From assembly GCA_943846675.1 (NCBI GenBank), contig OX044357.1:868001-932000 (forward strand): a stretch of 64,000 bases of DNA, given 5' to 3'. The notes under the pieces were generated by a model. That model had not been told where the DNA came from and searched no databases. It was given only the letters and a program-made list of their open reading frames with translations. The stretch's first letter is position 1. Each line of letters starts with the position of its first letter. Position numbers and translations under genes: made by a program. The stretch is from UBA987 sp002292105 (lineage in GTDB: Bacteria > Bacteroidota > Bacteroidia > NS11-12g > UBA9320). Shown here in pieces: positions 8,298 through 18,200 of this stretch.

Positions 8298-9059
8298 CTA
8301 TAATGCGGTTAGGTCTTCAAACTCCAGTGTATGCTTTAAGCGGTGAACAAACCGAGCCATATCTGCTCCGTTACTAACACGGTGATCGACACTTAAGGTG
8401 ATTTGAACCATGCTTTTGTTTTCGATACCAGTTGAGGTTTCGACTAATCGGTCGCACATGGTCCCGATAAATATACCAAATCCATGCATGGGTATTGGAA
8501 CTCCCCACGCACGTCTGTCACCAGAAAAATTTAAAATGGAAGAGAAGTATACCGTACCAAAATAAGCCTTTCTGATTCTTGGAATCGATAACCAAAGCGT
8601 ATAAAACAGCTTTCTAACAAACCAGGGCAGCTGCATAAATACCTTGCGATTACCATCAATGTGGTCATCAACATTGTCAACCGCATGTTGAAGATCTATT
8701 AGCGATAAGTGTTCAGCGTTTCTGATTAAGGAGCTAACTACCTGAGGATTTTTTTGATTTAACTCAGTGGGGTAAAAAACGTCAACCGTATTAAAATCTA
8801 CAGCGGAATTGTTCCGCATATAGGTGCGTTGTATTGATGGATTTTCTTTAATTGCTTTTACGCAACATGCCAGTAAATAGGTCGAAAAGGAAACAGATTT
8901 ACCGCCGTCTTTTCTATACGTTCTAAGCAATCCCCGTGCATGCGTTGCATCGAGTTCAACAAGGGTATGAATGTATGGTGTTTTGTTGCCTAAACGTACC
9001 GCGTCACCGACCATTTTTTGATGGATCGGAATTTTTTGCTTGACGTAATTGGTAGGCAT
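8298..9059 (-). CDS. Stand-alone 2-oxoacid dehydrogenase E2-type acyltransferase domain, degenerate active site
   Basis: The 253-residue protein corresponds to the catalytic (CAT-like) domain of dihydrolipoamide acyltransferases without lipoyl or subunit-binding domains. The N-terminal KIPIHQKMVGDAVRLGNKTP and the C-terminal SVDHRVSNGADMARF align with the E2 fold. In catalytic E2 proteins the motif is DHRVxDG; here the aspartate is Asn230, while His226 remains. In this superfamily the His/Asp pair is needed for acyl transfer, so activity is doubtful or altered. It is 9 bp downstream of asnS and 3 bp upstream of the P450 gene. Its role could be a CoA-dependent acyl transfer connected to the P450 product, which is inference only. 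Confidence 0.8.
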   Translation of the reverse strand: MPTNYVKQKIPIHQKMVGDAVRLGNKTPYIHTLVELDATHARGLLRTYRKDGGKSVSFSTYLLACCVKAIKENPSIQRTYMRNNSAVDFNTVDVFYPTELNQKNPQVVSSLIRNAEHLSLIDLQHAVDNVDDHIDGNRKVFMQLPWFVRKLFYTLWLSIPRIRKAYFGTVYFSSILNFSGDRRAWGVPIPMHGFGIFIGTMCDRLVETSTGIENKSMVQITLSVDHRVSNGADMARFVHRLKHTLEFEDLTAL

Positions 9060-9068
9060 TAAAGAACC

Positions 9069-10589
9069 TTATGGCTTTAGCCTTCCATACATTCTTGGAA
9101 ATGGTATAGTTTCTCTAACGTGAGGAAGTTTGCAAATCCAAGCGAGTAAACGTTCAAGACCTAATCCAAATCCAGCATGTGGGACAGAACCAAATCGTCT
9201 TAAATCTAAATACCATTCAAAAACGTCCATCGGAAGTTTATGCTCATTTATCTTTTCGATCAAAAGTTCCTCGTTTGTCTCTCTTTCACCTCCGCCAACA
9301 ACTTCACCATATCCTTCTGGTGCCAACATGTCAACACCACGGGCGAACTTCGGGTTTTCGGGATTTCGCTTTAAATAGAAAGCTTTAATTTCATGTGGCC
9401 AGTCATACACCATTACAGGTACATCAAACATTCTTGTTAATACCGTTTCGTCTGATCCACCAAAATCCTCACCATAGGTGAAGTTTTTTGCGGATTCTAG
9501 CCATTGAGGAATGTTACGTTCGTCTTCCTCCAACTGTTTAATCTGATTTTTATTCTTGTCAATGGTATTTAGGTTAAAGTTAACCTTGCCTTTTTTCATG
9601 CCACCAGCAGCAATTAAAGCTTCTCGTTCTGCAATGTCTTTTTTCAGTCCTTCAATTTGGCTTTTGGTTTCAATCAAATCAGCCTCAAGTACTTCGATTG
9701 TTGTTTTGCCTTCAACTTTTTCTTCGCCTTTTATAATGGCAACAGCTGCATCATATGTTAATCTAACAAATGGATTAGCAGTTTTTTCGAGAGAAGCGGT
9801 ATCTCTTTCAAGTAACTCAAGCTCCATTTTGCAATTAGCTACGGTTTCGCTAACAACAAATCGCACAAAATCTTCAATGCAATCCATGTTGTCGAAAATG
9901 TCATGAAATGCCATTTCCGGTTCAATCATCCAGAACTCTGATAAGTGACGTCTAGTCTTAGACTTTTCAGACCGGAATGTTGGACCAAACGTGTAGATTT
10001 TACCCATAGCCATAGCCATAGCCTCTCCATAAAGTTGACCACTTTGCGATAAATAGGCAGGTTGGCCGTAAAAATCGGTTTCAAACAAGTCTGTCGTCCC
10101 TTCTGCAGCATTGCCTGTAAAAATTGGAGCATCCATCTGAATAAATCCTTCTTTTTGAAAGAATCGATGAATGGCAAAAATGACCTGATTTCTTACACGC
10201 ATAATCGCCCATTGGCGTTTGCTTCGTAACCACAAGTGACGTTGGTCCATTAAAAACTCAATACCATGTTCCTTGTTTGCAATTGGGTAGTCAGTGCAAT
10301 TCTGAATAATATCCACCGAATCTACGTGGATTTCAAAACCACCAATTTGGCGTGTGTCGGCAACTACTTTGCCCGTTAATGTGATGCTACTTTCCTGACC
10401 TAAGGCAGAAATAGACGCGAATTTTTCCTCACCAATGTTACCTAAGTCAACGATGCATTGGCAGAAACCAGATCCGTCACGCAAAATGAGGAAAATCAAC
10501 CCCTTGCTCTCGCGTTTGTTTTGGACCCAGCCTTGAAGCGTAACAACCGAATCTTGCTGTGTAGATAAGTCTTTAATGTATGTTTTCAT
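9069..10589 (-). CDS. asnS: Asparaginyl-tRNA synthetase
   Basis: Class IIb aminoacyl-tRNA synthetase charging tRNA-Asn. The N-terminal OB-fold anticodon-binding domain spans about residues 15-100 (GWVQNKRESKGLIFLILRDG). The catalytic core has motif 1 around FFQKEGFIQMDAPIF, motif 2 FRSEKSKTRRHLSEF (205-219) and motif 3 GFGLGLERLLAWI near residue 478. At 506 residues it is about 40 longer than the E. coli enzyme; the excess is a charged, coiled-coil-like insertion at about 288-372, which I recall as typical of Bacteroidota AsnRS. It leads the asnS / E2-like / P450 run. Confidence 0.96.
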   Translation of the reverse strand: MKTYIKDLSTQQDSVVTLQGWVQNKRESKGLIFLILRDGSGFCQCIVDLGNIGEEKFASISALGQESSITLTGKVVADTRQIGGFEIHVDSVDIIQNCTDYPIANKEHGIEFLMDQRHLWLRSKRQWAIMRVRNQVIFAIHRFFQKEGFIQMDAPIFTGNAAEGTTDLFETDFYGQPAYLSQSGQLYGEAMAMAMGKIYTFGPTFRSEKSKTRRHLSEFWMIEPEMAFHDIFDNMDCIEDFVRFVVSETVANCKMELELLERDTASLEKTANPFVRLTYDAAVAIIKGEEKVEGKTTIEVLEADLIETKSQIEGLKKDIAEREALIAAGGMKKGKVNFNLNTIDKNKNQIKQLEEDERNIPQWLESAKNFTYGEDFGGSDETVLTRMFDVPVMVYDWPHEIKAFYLKRNPENPKFARGVDMLAPEGYGEVVGGGERETNEELLIEKINEHKLPMDVFEWYLDLRRFGSVPHAGFGLGLERLLAWICKLPHVRETIPFPRMYGRLKP

Positions 10590-10608
10590 CGAAATGGATT
10601 CAATTCTC

Positions 10609-10626
10609 TAATTTTGGACAAAAATA
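10609..10626. promoter_or_regulatory. Overlapping divergent -7 elements between asnS and rpoN
   Basis: TAATTTTG at 10609-10616 (plus strand, toward rpoN) and TATTTTTG read on the minus strand at 10626-10619 (toward asnS) both match TAnnTTTG. They lie 50 and 30 nt from the respective start codons. No clear -33 boxes were identified. Confidence 0.35.
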
Positions 10627-10665
10627 AGGGTTAAACCGCATAGGCTTAACCTTAAAAAGGTAAAT

Positions 10666-12138
10666 ATGCTTAAGCAATCGTTAAGTCAGAAGCTTCTACA
10701 AAAACTATCTCCGCAACAGATACAATTTATCAAGTTGTTGGAGCTCAATACGCTCAATTTTGAGCAAAAAGTAGAAGAGGAGTTAATTGAAAATCCTGCC
10801 TTGGAGAATGGGAAAGACGAAGCGACTTCTGATGCGAACGAAGAACATGATTATGACGAAGATTTCGGAGATGTAGACAACTATGAATCTTCTAAAGAAG
10901 AAAGCATAGATGTTTCCGATTACCTGAATGATGACGATGGCGGAATTCGACTGAATGATCAGTACAGCGGAGACGACGAGGAAAAGGAGTTTATCCCTAT
11001 TAACGCGGCCATTTCATTTAGAGACCGTTTGCTAGAAAGCGTTAAGCAAAACCTACAAACAGAACATGAATACATACTTGCGGATCAAATTATAGGGACC
11101 ATAGAAGACGATGGCTATTTGCGTCGACCTTTGAGGAGTATCGTGAATGACCTTCTTTTTTCTGCAAACATCAGAACTACTGAAGAAGAGTTGGAGAAGG
11201 TCTTGATTAAGATCCAAGATTTAGAACCTCCTGGCATTGGAGCAAGAAGTCTTCAAGAATGTTTGCTTTTGCAAATCCAAAACAAAGCAAAATACAAAAA
11301 CACCGCCATCACCAAGCTTTCGGCGAGCATCATCGAAAACCACATGGAAGATTTTTCTAAGAAGCACTATGCGCGTCTTATGAAGAAGTTGGATGTGACA
11401 GAGGATTTTTTGAAAGAAGCCATTACGTTTATTTCAAAACTTAATCCAAAACCTGCGGGTGGTGCTGCTGGTGGAAGACAAACAGACTATATCATACCTG
11501 ATTTTATTGTTAAAGAATCCTACGGCGAACTTGAAGTAGAGTTAAATAACCGTAATACACCGGTGTTAAAAGTTTCAGCAGATTACATGGAAACTTTAAA
11601 AGGGTATGAGAAATCGAAGAAGCCCGATAAAAGTACCAAAGATGCGGTTCAATTTATTAAACAGAAATTAGATAGTGCCAAGTGGTTTGTTGATTCTGTA
11701 AAACAACGTCAGAACACCTTATTGGTTACTATGCGTTGTATCGTTGAGATTCAGAAAGACTATTTCTTGTCTGGAGATGAAACGCAGCTCAGACCAATGA
11801 TATTAAAAGATATCGCCGAAAAAGTCCATCTTGACGTGTCGACCATTTCGAGGGTTGCCAGTAGCAAATATGTCGAAACAGATTTTGGTATTTTCTTATT
11901 GAAGCACTTTTTCTCGGAGGGCATCGTAACCAGTAGTGGTGCAGAAGTGTCTAATAAAGAGGTGAAAAAAATATTGAGTGATGCCATCGACAATGAAAAC
12001 AAGCAGAAACCGTTGACTGATGGACGTTTACAAGAATTGCTTAAAGTAAAAGGCTATAACATCGCCCGCAGAACGGTGGCCAAGTATAGAGAGCAGCTCA
12101 ATATTCCTGTGGCAAGACTTCGAAAAGAACTCAAGTGA
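10666..12138 (+). CDS. rpoN: RNA polymerase sigma-54 factor
   Basis: Sigma-54 directs RNA polymerase to -24/-12 promoters that need AAA+ activators. The 490-residue protein has region I (LSQKLLQKLSPQQIQFIKLLEL, Gln/Leu-rich) at 4-45, a long acidic region II at about 48-115, the core-binding domain, the helix-turn-helix with HLDVSTISRVASSKYVET near residue 385, and the invariant RpoN box ARRTVAKYRE near residue 466. No bacterial enhancer-binding activator gene was seen in this window. The following membrane-protein gene overlaps its end by 4 bp. Confidence 0.96.
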   Translation: MLKQSLSQKLLQKLSPQQIQFIKLLELNTLNFEQKVEEELIENPALENGKDEATSDANEEHDYDEDFGDVDNYESSKEESIDVSDYLNDDDGGIRLNDQYSGDDEEKEFIPINAAISFRDRLLESVKQNLQTEHEYILADQIIGTIEDDGYLRRPLRSIVNDLLFSANIRTTEEELEKVLIKIQDLEPPGIGARSLQECLLLQIQNKAKYKNTAITKLSASIIENHMEDFSKKHYARLMKKLDVTEDFLKEAITFISKLNPKPAGGAAGGRQTDYIIPDFIVKESYGELEVELNNRNTPVLKVSADYMETLKGYEKSKKPDKSTKDAVQFIKQKLDSAKWFVDSVKQRQNTLLVTMRCIVEIQKDYFLSGDETQLRPMILKDIAEKVHLDVSTISRVASSKYVETDFGIFLLKHFFSEGIVTSSGAEVSNKEVKKILSDAIDNENKQKPLTDGRLQELLKVKGYNIARRTVAKYREQLNIPVARLRKELK

Positions 12139-12758
12139 CAGAAAGACTGGCAAAAATTACCTCATTAGTCTTTCATCCCATTTTCGTGCCGATTTATGGT
12201 GTATTCGCCATTTCTAGTTTTCATCTAGTTGTGGCCTCTAAGTTAAATGCGCAACCCAAAGCACTTTTGCTGTCTATGTATTGCGTGCTGCTTTCATTCT
12301 TGCCGTTACTTGGCGTTATGTTTTTGCTCAACAAATATAAAATTGATGAGCTGTCTAAAATATCGTTATCAGAAAGACGACTATCCGCTTGGGCGCTTTG
12401 CCTGATTTATGCCTTGGAGTTTTGGTTCTTAGATAATTACTTTTTTCACCCCTTTTTAAGACTGTTTGTATTGGCACTCTGCTTGAGTTCTGGAGTGCTG
12501 GCCATGTTGTCGGCGTATAAAAAGGTTAGTTTTCACGTCTTTGGGTGGTCAGGTTTGCTCGTACTCACATTTGTACTTGGCGTTAAGAATAATCCAATGT
12601 TTATTTTCGGAATCTTATTGGTATTACTCATTACAGGCCTGGTCGCAAGTGCACGCTTAAAACTAAAAGCACACACAAAACAAGAAGTTTATCTTGGGTT
12701 TATATTCGGTTTAATATGCAATATTGCAGTTTATTTGTTTTTCGATGGAAGGGTTTAA
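12135..12758 (+). CDS. Multi-pass inner-membrane protein of unknown function
   Basis: A 207-residue, strongly hydrophobic protein with about five to six predicted membrane segments (approximately residues 12-32, 45-65, 86-103, 107-126, 133-152, 155-170, 185-203). No catalytic motif was recognised; such proteins adjacent to rpoN are sometimes labelled PAP2-like in Bacteroidota, but the phosphatase signature is absent here. Translationally coupled to rpoN by an ATGA-type overlap, and overlapping the next gene's start by about 14 bp, so rpoN, this gene and the hydratase form one unit. Confidence 0.75.
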   Translation: MTERLAKITSLVFHPIFVPIYGVFAISSFHLVVASKLNAQPKALLLSMYCVLLSFLPLLGVMFLLNKYKIDELSKISLSERRLSAWALCLIYALEFWFLDNYFFHPFLRLFVLALCLSSGVLAMLSAYKKVSFHVFGWSGLLVLTFVLGVKNNPMFIFGILLVLLITGLVASARLKLKAHTKQEVYLGFIFGLICNIAVYLFFDGRV

Positions 12759-13530
12759 AAGTATACTATACAAAATAGAAGGAAACGCAGCACACATCAC
12801 ACTGAATCGTCCAGATGTGTTTAACGCGTTTAATGACGAACAAAGCTATGAATTACAGGATGCGCTAAAGCAAGCCAAACGCGACAAAAATGTACGCGTC
12901 ATTGTACTTACGGGTGCTGGCAAAGCTTTCTGCAGCGGACAGGATTTGAAGGCAATAGCTGGAGCAAAAAATAGATCATTAAGAGATTCTTTGGATAAGC
13001 GGTATAATCCAATAATCAAAGCAATGCGTTCCATGCCAAAGCCAATTATTGGCAAAATTAATGGTGTTGCAGCGGGCGCCGGGTGCTCATTGGCACTGGC
13101 GTGCGACTATGTTATTGCTTCTGAGTATGCCAGCTTTATTGAAGTTTTTATCAACGTTGGACTGGTGTTAGATTCAGGCTCAAGTTATTTTTTACCTAGG
13201 TTGGTTGGTAGTGCGCGTGCATTTGAAATGTCGACCATGGGTAACAAAGTGAAAGCGGATAAGGCATTGGAGTGGGGCATCATTAACAAAGTTGTTTCGG
13301 CTGAAGAATTACATGCAGCGACTGCTGAAGTGGTTGCCTATTATGAAAACGCACCAACCAAAGCGATTGCATTGATGAAGCAGATGATTAATAAATCGTT
13401 CCATTCAGACTTAAACGAGATGCTGGAGTATGAAGCTTGTTGTCAAGAAATTGCTGGAAATTCTGACGACTACAAAGAAGGTGTTGCGGCATTCAATGCA
13501 AAGCGTAAACCTGAATTCACTGGAAACTAA
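12745..13530 (+). CDS. Enoyl-CoA hydratase/isomerase family protein
   Basis: A 261-residue crotonase-fold enzyme from the ATG at 12745 (MEGFKSILYK); an upstream ATG at 12724 would add seven residues. The two oxyanion-hole segments are GAGKAFCSGQDLKA and NGVAAGAGCSLALACD. The region where hydratases carry two catalytic Glu reads SFIEVFINVGLVLDSGSSY, so one acidic residue is replaced (Asp in VLDSG), as in the PaaG-type ring 1,2-epoxyphenylacetyl-CoA isomerase group and related isomerases. A beta-oxidation or phenylacetate-type isomerase are the best guesses; no other pathway gene is adjacent. Confidence 0.85.
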   Translation: MEGFKSILYKIEGNAAHITLNRPDVFNAFNDEQSYELQDALKQAKRDKNVRVIVLTGAGKAFCSGQDLKAIAGAKNRSLRDSLDKRYNPIIKAMRSMPKPIIGKINGVAAGAGCSLALACDYVIASEYASFIEVFINVGLVLDSGSSYFLPRLVGSARAFEMSTMGNKVKADKALEWGIINKVVSAEELHAATAEVVAYYENAPTKAIALMKQMINKSFHSDLNEMLEYEACCQEIAGNSDDYKEGVAAFNAKRKPEFTGN

Positions 13531-13572
13531 AGTCAGCGATAAACACTTATGTTTATAGCTTATCTTTGACTC

Positions 13573-14922
13573 ATGAGAATCTTAGTCCTCATATTTTTAT
13601 CGGTCGTAGCATCAGCTTCGATTACCGCACAAGATTTTGAACCGTGCAAAACTGTCGAGTACATCGATGCCTTAGAACAACAGTACCCAGGAATAAAGCA
13701 GCATATTGATGAAGTTTACAAACACAGCGTGCAAGCGACCAAACAACATGAATTAATCCATGGCAAACGTTTTCCTATTGATACAACATATGTGATACAG
13801 GTGGTTTTTCATGTGGTGTGGAGAACGCCTGAAGAAAATGTAGCTGCTGTGCACATTCAGGAACAACTAGATGTTTTAAATGCCACCTTTAATCGACAAA
13901 ATGCAGACACGGTTAATACCAGAGAGATTTTTAAGCCTGTTGCAGGAAGTGCGCGAATACGTTTTGAATTGGCTACAGTCGACCCTTTTGGTAATGCAAC
14001 GAACGGAATTACACGAACGCAAACGTCCGTCATAACATTTAATACCAACAATAGAGCAACCACGTATGATTTTGTAAAAGAAACCAGCCGCGGTGGCATA
14101 GATTCTTGGAACACCAAGAAGTACTTAAATATTTGGGTGTGTAACCTCGATTATACCACAGGACAATTGGGTTTGTTCGGTTACGCCTTTCCGCCAACAG
14201 GTGCAGAGTTTTGGCAAAACACAACGTCCTTTACATCAGATAGAAAGCAAGGGGTTGTGTTGCATTACGAAATCGTAGGGCCTAACAATCCTGCAGATCT
14301 TGACCCAAGTGTTTATACCAATGAGAAGACGGCGGTTCACGAAATCGGACATTTCTTGGGATTGCGCCATGTTTGGGGGGATGCAAGATTTAACGGCTGT
14401 AGCGTAGATGATTTCATTGATGATACACCAAATGCCGTTGCAGCAACAAGGGGATGCCCAATTGGGGCAAACACTTGTAATACAGATAACTTGCCTGATC
14501 AGGTCGAAAATTACATGGATTACGGAAGTGACGTATGTGCCAATATGTTTACGAAGCAACAAGTTGCTGTTATGCGATATAACTTGGTGAATCTTAGAGA
14601 AGGTCTTGGAGCGCCAGAAGTGTTATATCGTCCTATACCCGAAATCGGGGAATTTAAGCTGTATCCTAATCCAGCAACAACGACGTTGAAATTCTTCTCA
14701 GAAGATATATTTGATGAATACGTCTCATTGACTTTTCGAAATGTTTTGGGTCAAGACGTACACACAATTAAGGCATTCAAAAACGACTACATCGTAGAGT
14801 TTGAATTGGTTGGCGTTGCCAATGGCCTGTATGTAATTGGGGTGGAAACCAAAGACGGCGTTGTAGAGTATATCTTGAATCAAGCGTCAAAATCTCCTTA
14901 TTTCCTGATACTGCGGGAGTAG
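13573..14922 (+). CDS. Secreted M43 (pappalysin-like) zinc metalloprotease with T9SS sorting domain
   Basis: The protein has a signal peptide (residues 1-19, cleaved near ITAQ), a propeptide-like stretch with Cys25, and a metzincin domain with the zinc motif HEIGHFLGLRH (256-266) followed by a Met-turn in NYMDYG (313-318). Cysteines after the zinc site (276, 295, 302, 322) match the disulfide pattern of the M43B cytophagalysin group. A C-terminal sorting domain begins at FKLYPNP (361), a type A T9SS signal, so it is probably exported across the outer membrane and released or attached to the surface. The tail after the domain is a little longer than usual. Confidence 0.92.
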   Translation: MRILVLIFLSVVASASITAQDFEPCKTVEYIDALEQQYPGIKQHIDEVYKHSVQATKQHELIHGKRFPIDTTYVIQVVFHVVWRTPEENVAAVHIQEQLDVLNATFNRQNADTVNTREIFKPVAGSARIRFELATVDPFGNATNGITRTQTSVITFNTNNRATTYDFVKETSRGGIDSWNTKKYLNIWVCNLDYTTGQLGLFGYAFPPTGAEFWQNTTSFTSDRKQGVVLHYEIVGPNNPADLDPSVYTNEKTAVHEIGHFLGLRHVWGDARFNGCSVDDFIDDTPNAVAATRGCPIGANTCNTDNLPDQVENYMDYGSDVCANMFTKQQVAVMRYNLVNLREGLGAPEVLYRPIPEIGEFKLYPNPATTTLKFFSEDIFDEYVSLTFRNVLGQDVHTIKAFKNDYIVEFELVGVANGLYVIGVETKDGVVEYILNQASKSPYFLILRE

Positions 14923-15205
14923 CATACGCATCTTAGTAACACCTGTCTAATTCTTGTTCTGTATTGTCAACACATCTTAATGTTGTTCAATATGTATAAA
15001 GTAATGTGCACATTATCAGAATGTTATGTAGGTGGTTGTTGATGGTGTTTGAACCGTCATATTCCTTGTAAGCAATCAAATGACCTCTAATCGCTTGATT
15101 TTCACAAGTTTCTAATTTCGTCTACTAAACGTTTAGGTTTTTGTTTGTACTGCGTCTTACTATCTACTGGTGAGGGTCAAATAGTACAATTGATAAAAAC
15201 AGTTT

Positions 15206-18200
15206 ATGAAAACATGTAGACTTTACCTTGTTTTAACTGCTATTGCATCAGCATTTATGCTTTTCGGGAATAGTGCACAAGCTCAACCTTGCTACTCTGG
15301 TTTCACTTATCGCTTGCCAATCGAAATTGACAATAGCAAAAGTGCCAAATTGGTGGATTACGAAATTGAGGTGGTGCTTAACACAGCGTCATTGGTTTCT
15401 ACCGGTAAAATGCGTTCACTTGGTCAAGATATTCGTTTCCTAGATGGAAAGAGTAACGAGTTAAACTTTTGGATTACGGACGGAACAATGAATTCTGCTT
15501 CGACATCTATCTGGATCCGAACTGATTCCATATCTGATTACACCAAGGATACCATTTATATGTATTACGGTAATGCTAGTTCTAGCCCTAAAAGTAATGC
15601 CAACACAACTTTTCAATTGGTTGAGGAATTTAATGGGTCTACGCTAAGCTCTTCGAAATGGAATACTTGCGGAAGTGGAACAATTGCCTTGTCAGGCGGT
15701 AAACTTAAGCTAACATCAAATTCAACAACTGCTAGTATATACACGAAGACTAAGATTGACGGACCAGTAATTGTCGAATTAGATGGGGTTGTGTCAAGTG
15801 GAGGAACTGCCGTGGTAGGTCAGATTAATAATACGGACAAAGGATATGCCATGGTGCACGACGGAAGTAAAATGCAATTAGCCAGTTTAACAGCTGGTTC
15901 TTCATGTATTTCTACAACTGGTTACGGGTCGACGAATACGACCGGGCTTGCAGGCGATTGGTCTTTTGTATGGAGTGGATCTAGTCAGAAAGCCTCATGG
16001 GCAGGACAGAATCTTAGCTCAACGAACTCAACTACTACCATGAGCAATCAATCACGGATTGCCATAGCCAATACAGGAAGTTTTGGGACGCTTACAGTTG
16101 ATTATTTGCGGATTCGTAAATATGCTAGTTCGGTACCCGGAATTGCGGTTGGTTCAGAACAAAACATGAAATTCAATGTAGCAGCGTCTTACGCCTCACC
16201 ACTTTGTGCAGGAGGTGATTTGCAGCTAACGGTAAATACCATTGTAGGTGCAACCTATTCTTGGAAAGGTCCTAACGGTTTTAAGTCAACCTTACAAAAC
16301 CCACAAATAACAGGTGTAACCACTTCTGACGCTGGACGTTATGACTTAACGGTTGAAATACCAACAGGATGTGCCAGTAAGTCGACTTCGGTTAATGTCA
16401 ATATCTCTCCCAAAGCGCAAGGTGGTTCAGTCAGTGGAACACAAACCGTGTGCTCAGGTTCGAATACCGGTGTAATCACTTTAAGTGGTCAAACCGGCAA
16501 TGTTGTTCGTTGGGATTCAGCTACAAGCACGACTGGTCCATGGAATCAAATCTCAAATACAAGTCTTAATCAGACCTATAGTAACCTAACCGCAACAACG
16601 CATTATAGAGCCATCGTAGGAAATGGCAATTGTTCAATCGACAGCTCTGCGATTGCTACGATAACCGTTACTCCTCAATCAAAGGGAGGTAAAGTTTCTG
16701 GAACAACCCACGCATGTGCTGGTGTAAATTCTGGAACGATGAGCGTAACAGGTCATATTGGAAACATTCTAAAATGGCAGTATAGTACAAACGGAAATTT
16801 ATGGAATGATATCGTAAACAAAGGTGCAACACAGTCTTTTACAAACCTGACTCAAACAACGTATTACCGTGCGGTAGTGCAAAATGGAAATTGTGATATC
16901 GCCTACTCAACTCCAGCAGTTATAACTATAGATAAGGTGACTGCAGGCGGCGTAGCATCTGGTTCTGCGACAGTATGTCCAGAAGGCAACAGCGGCATTG
17001 TTGTACTGGCAGGAAATATTGGAGATGTAGTACGTTGGGAAATGACTAGTCCTGGGTCTAGTTTGTGGACGTCGATAGGTAATACAAGTGACACCCTTGA
17101 ATATAAAAATTTAACCAACAGTACGGTTTATCGGTCTGTTGTGAAAAATGGATCTTGTAACGTCGAAGTTTCAGGGAGTGCGACCATTACTGTTTTGTCT
17201 AAATCAAATGCAGGAACTATTGCTGGAGCAAAGGAAGTATGTGAAACAGGTAATGGTGGACAGCTCACCTTAAACGGTGTAACAGGGAATATCCAAAAAT
17301 GGCAGTCGAAAACAAACAGCGGCAGTTGGACTGACATCTATAGTACGAAGACAACTTACGATTGGTACAATCTTGCAGATACAACAGCATTTAGAACCAT
17401 TGTCTCTAATAGTGGATGTAAATCAGACACTTCATCGTCAACGACAGTATTTGTTAATCCAAGATCAGACGGAGGGTACATTTCAGGTGTGGATGCCGTT
17501 TGTGTTGGGGTCAATAACGCGACGCTGAATGCAAACGCTTTAGTGGGTGAAGTGTCAGAGTGGCAAACGTCTACCAATGGTTATGCGCCTTGGACACCAA
17601 TAACATCAACAGCTTCTAGTACGTATACCCTTACTAATTTATCAGCAACAACATATTACCGCTTAAAAGTGAAGAGCGGGGTTTGTGCAGCAGCGTATTC
17701 AGCAACAAAGTCTGTTGAGGCAGCAAAAACCAGCAATGCCGGTTCAGTAGTTAAAAACCTTGAATTGTGTGAAGGAATAAACTTCGGTGTGATAAAAGTA
17801 ACAGGAACGACTGGCTCGGTTGTGAAGTGGCAATCATCTGGATCCGCCAATGGTACTTGGTCCGACGAAAACATTACAACGACAACCTATGAGGTGCAAA
17901 ACATTTCAAGCAATCTTTATTTAAGAGCGATAGTTAAAAACGGAGTATGCTCCTCAGATACGTCCAAAGTGGCAATAGTTGAGGTGTCTAAAAAGAGTAA
18001 TGCCGGAAATATATATGGCAATGCACAATGGTGCACTGAAATCAATTCAGGGATATTAGAAGTAAAGGATTTGGTCGGAGACGTGTTGTATTGGGAAGAG
18101 TCTGAAACTGAAGGGGCGACTTGGAATAAGGTTGTGACTAACTCTAAGACCCACACCTATAAAAACATGAGCGTGTCAACACAGTTTAGAGCAGTTGTAC

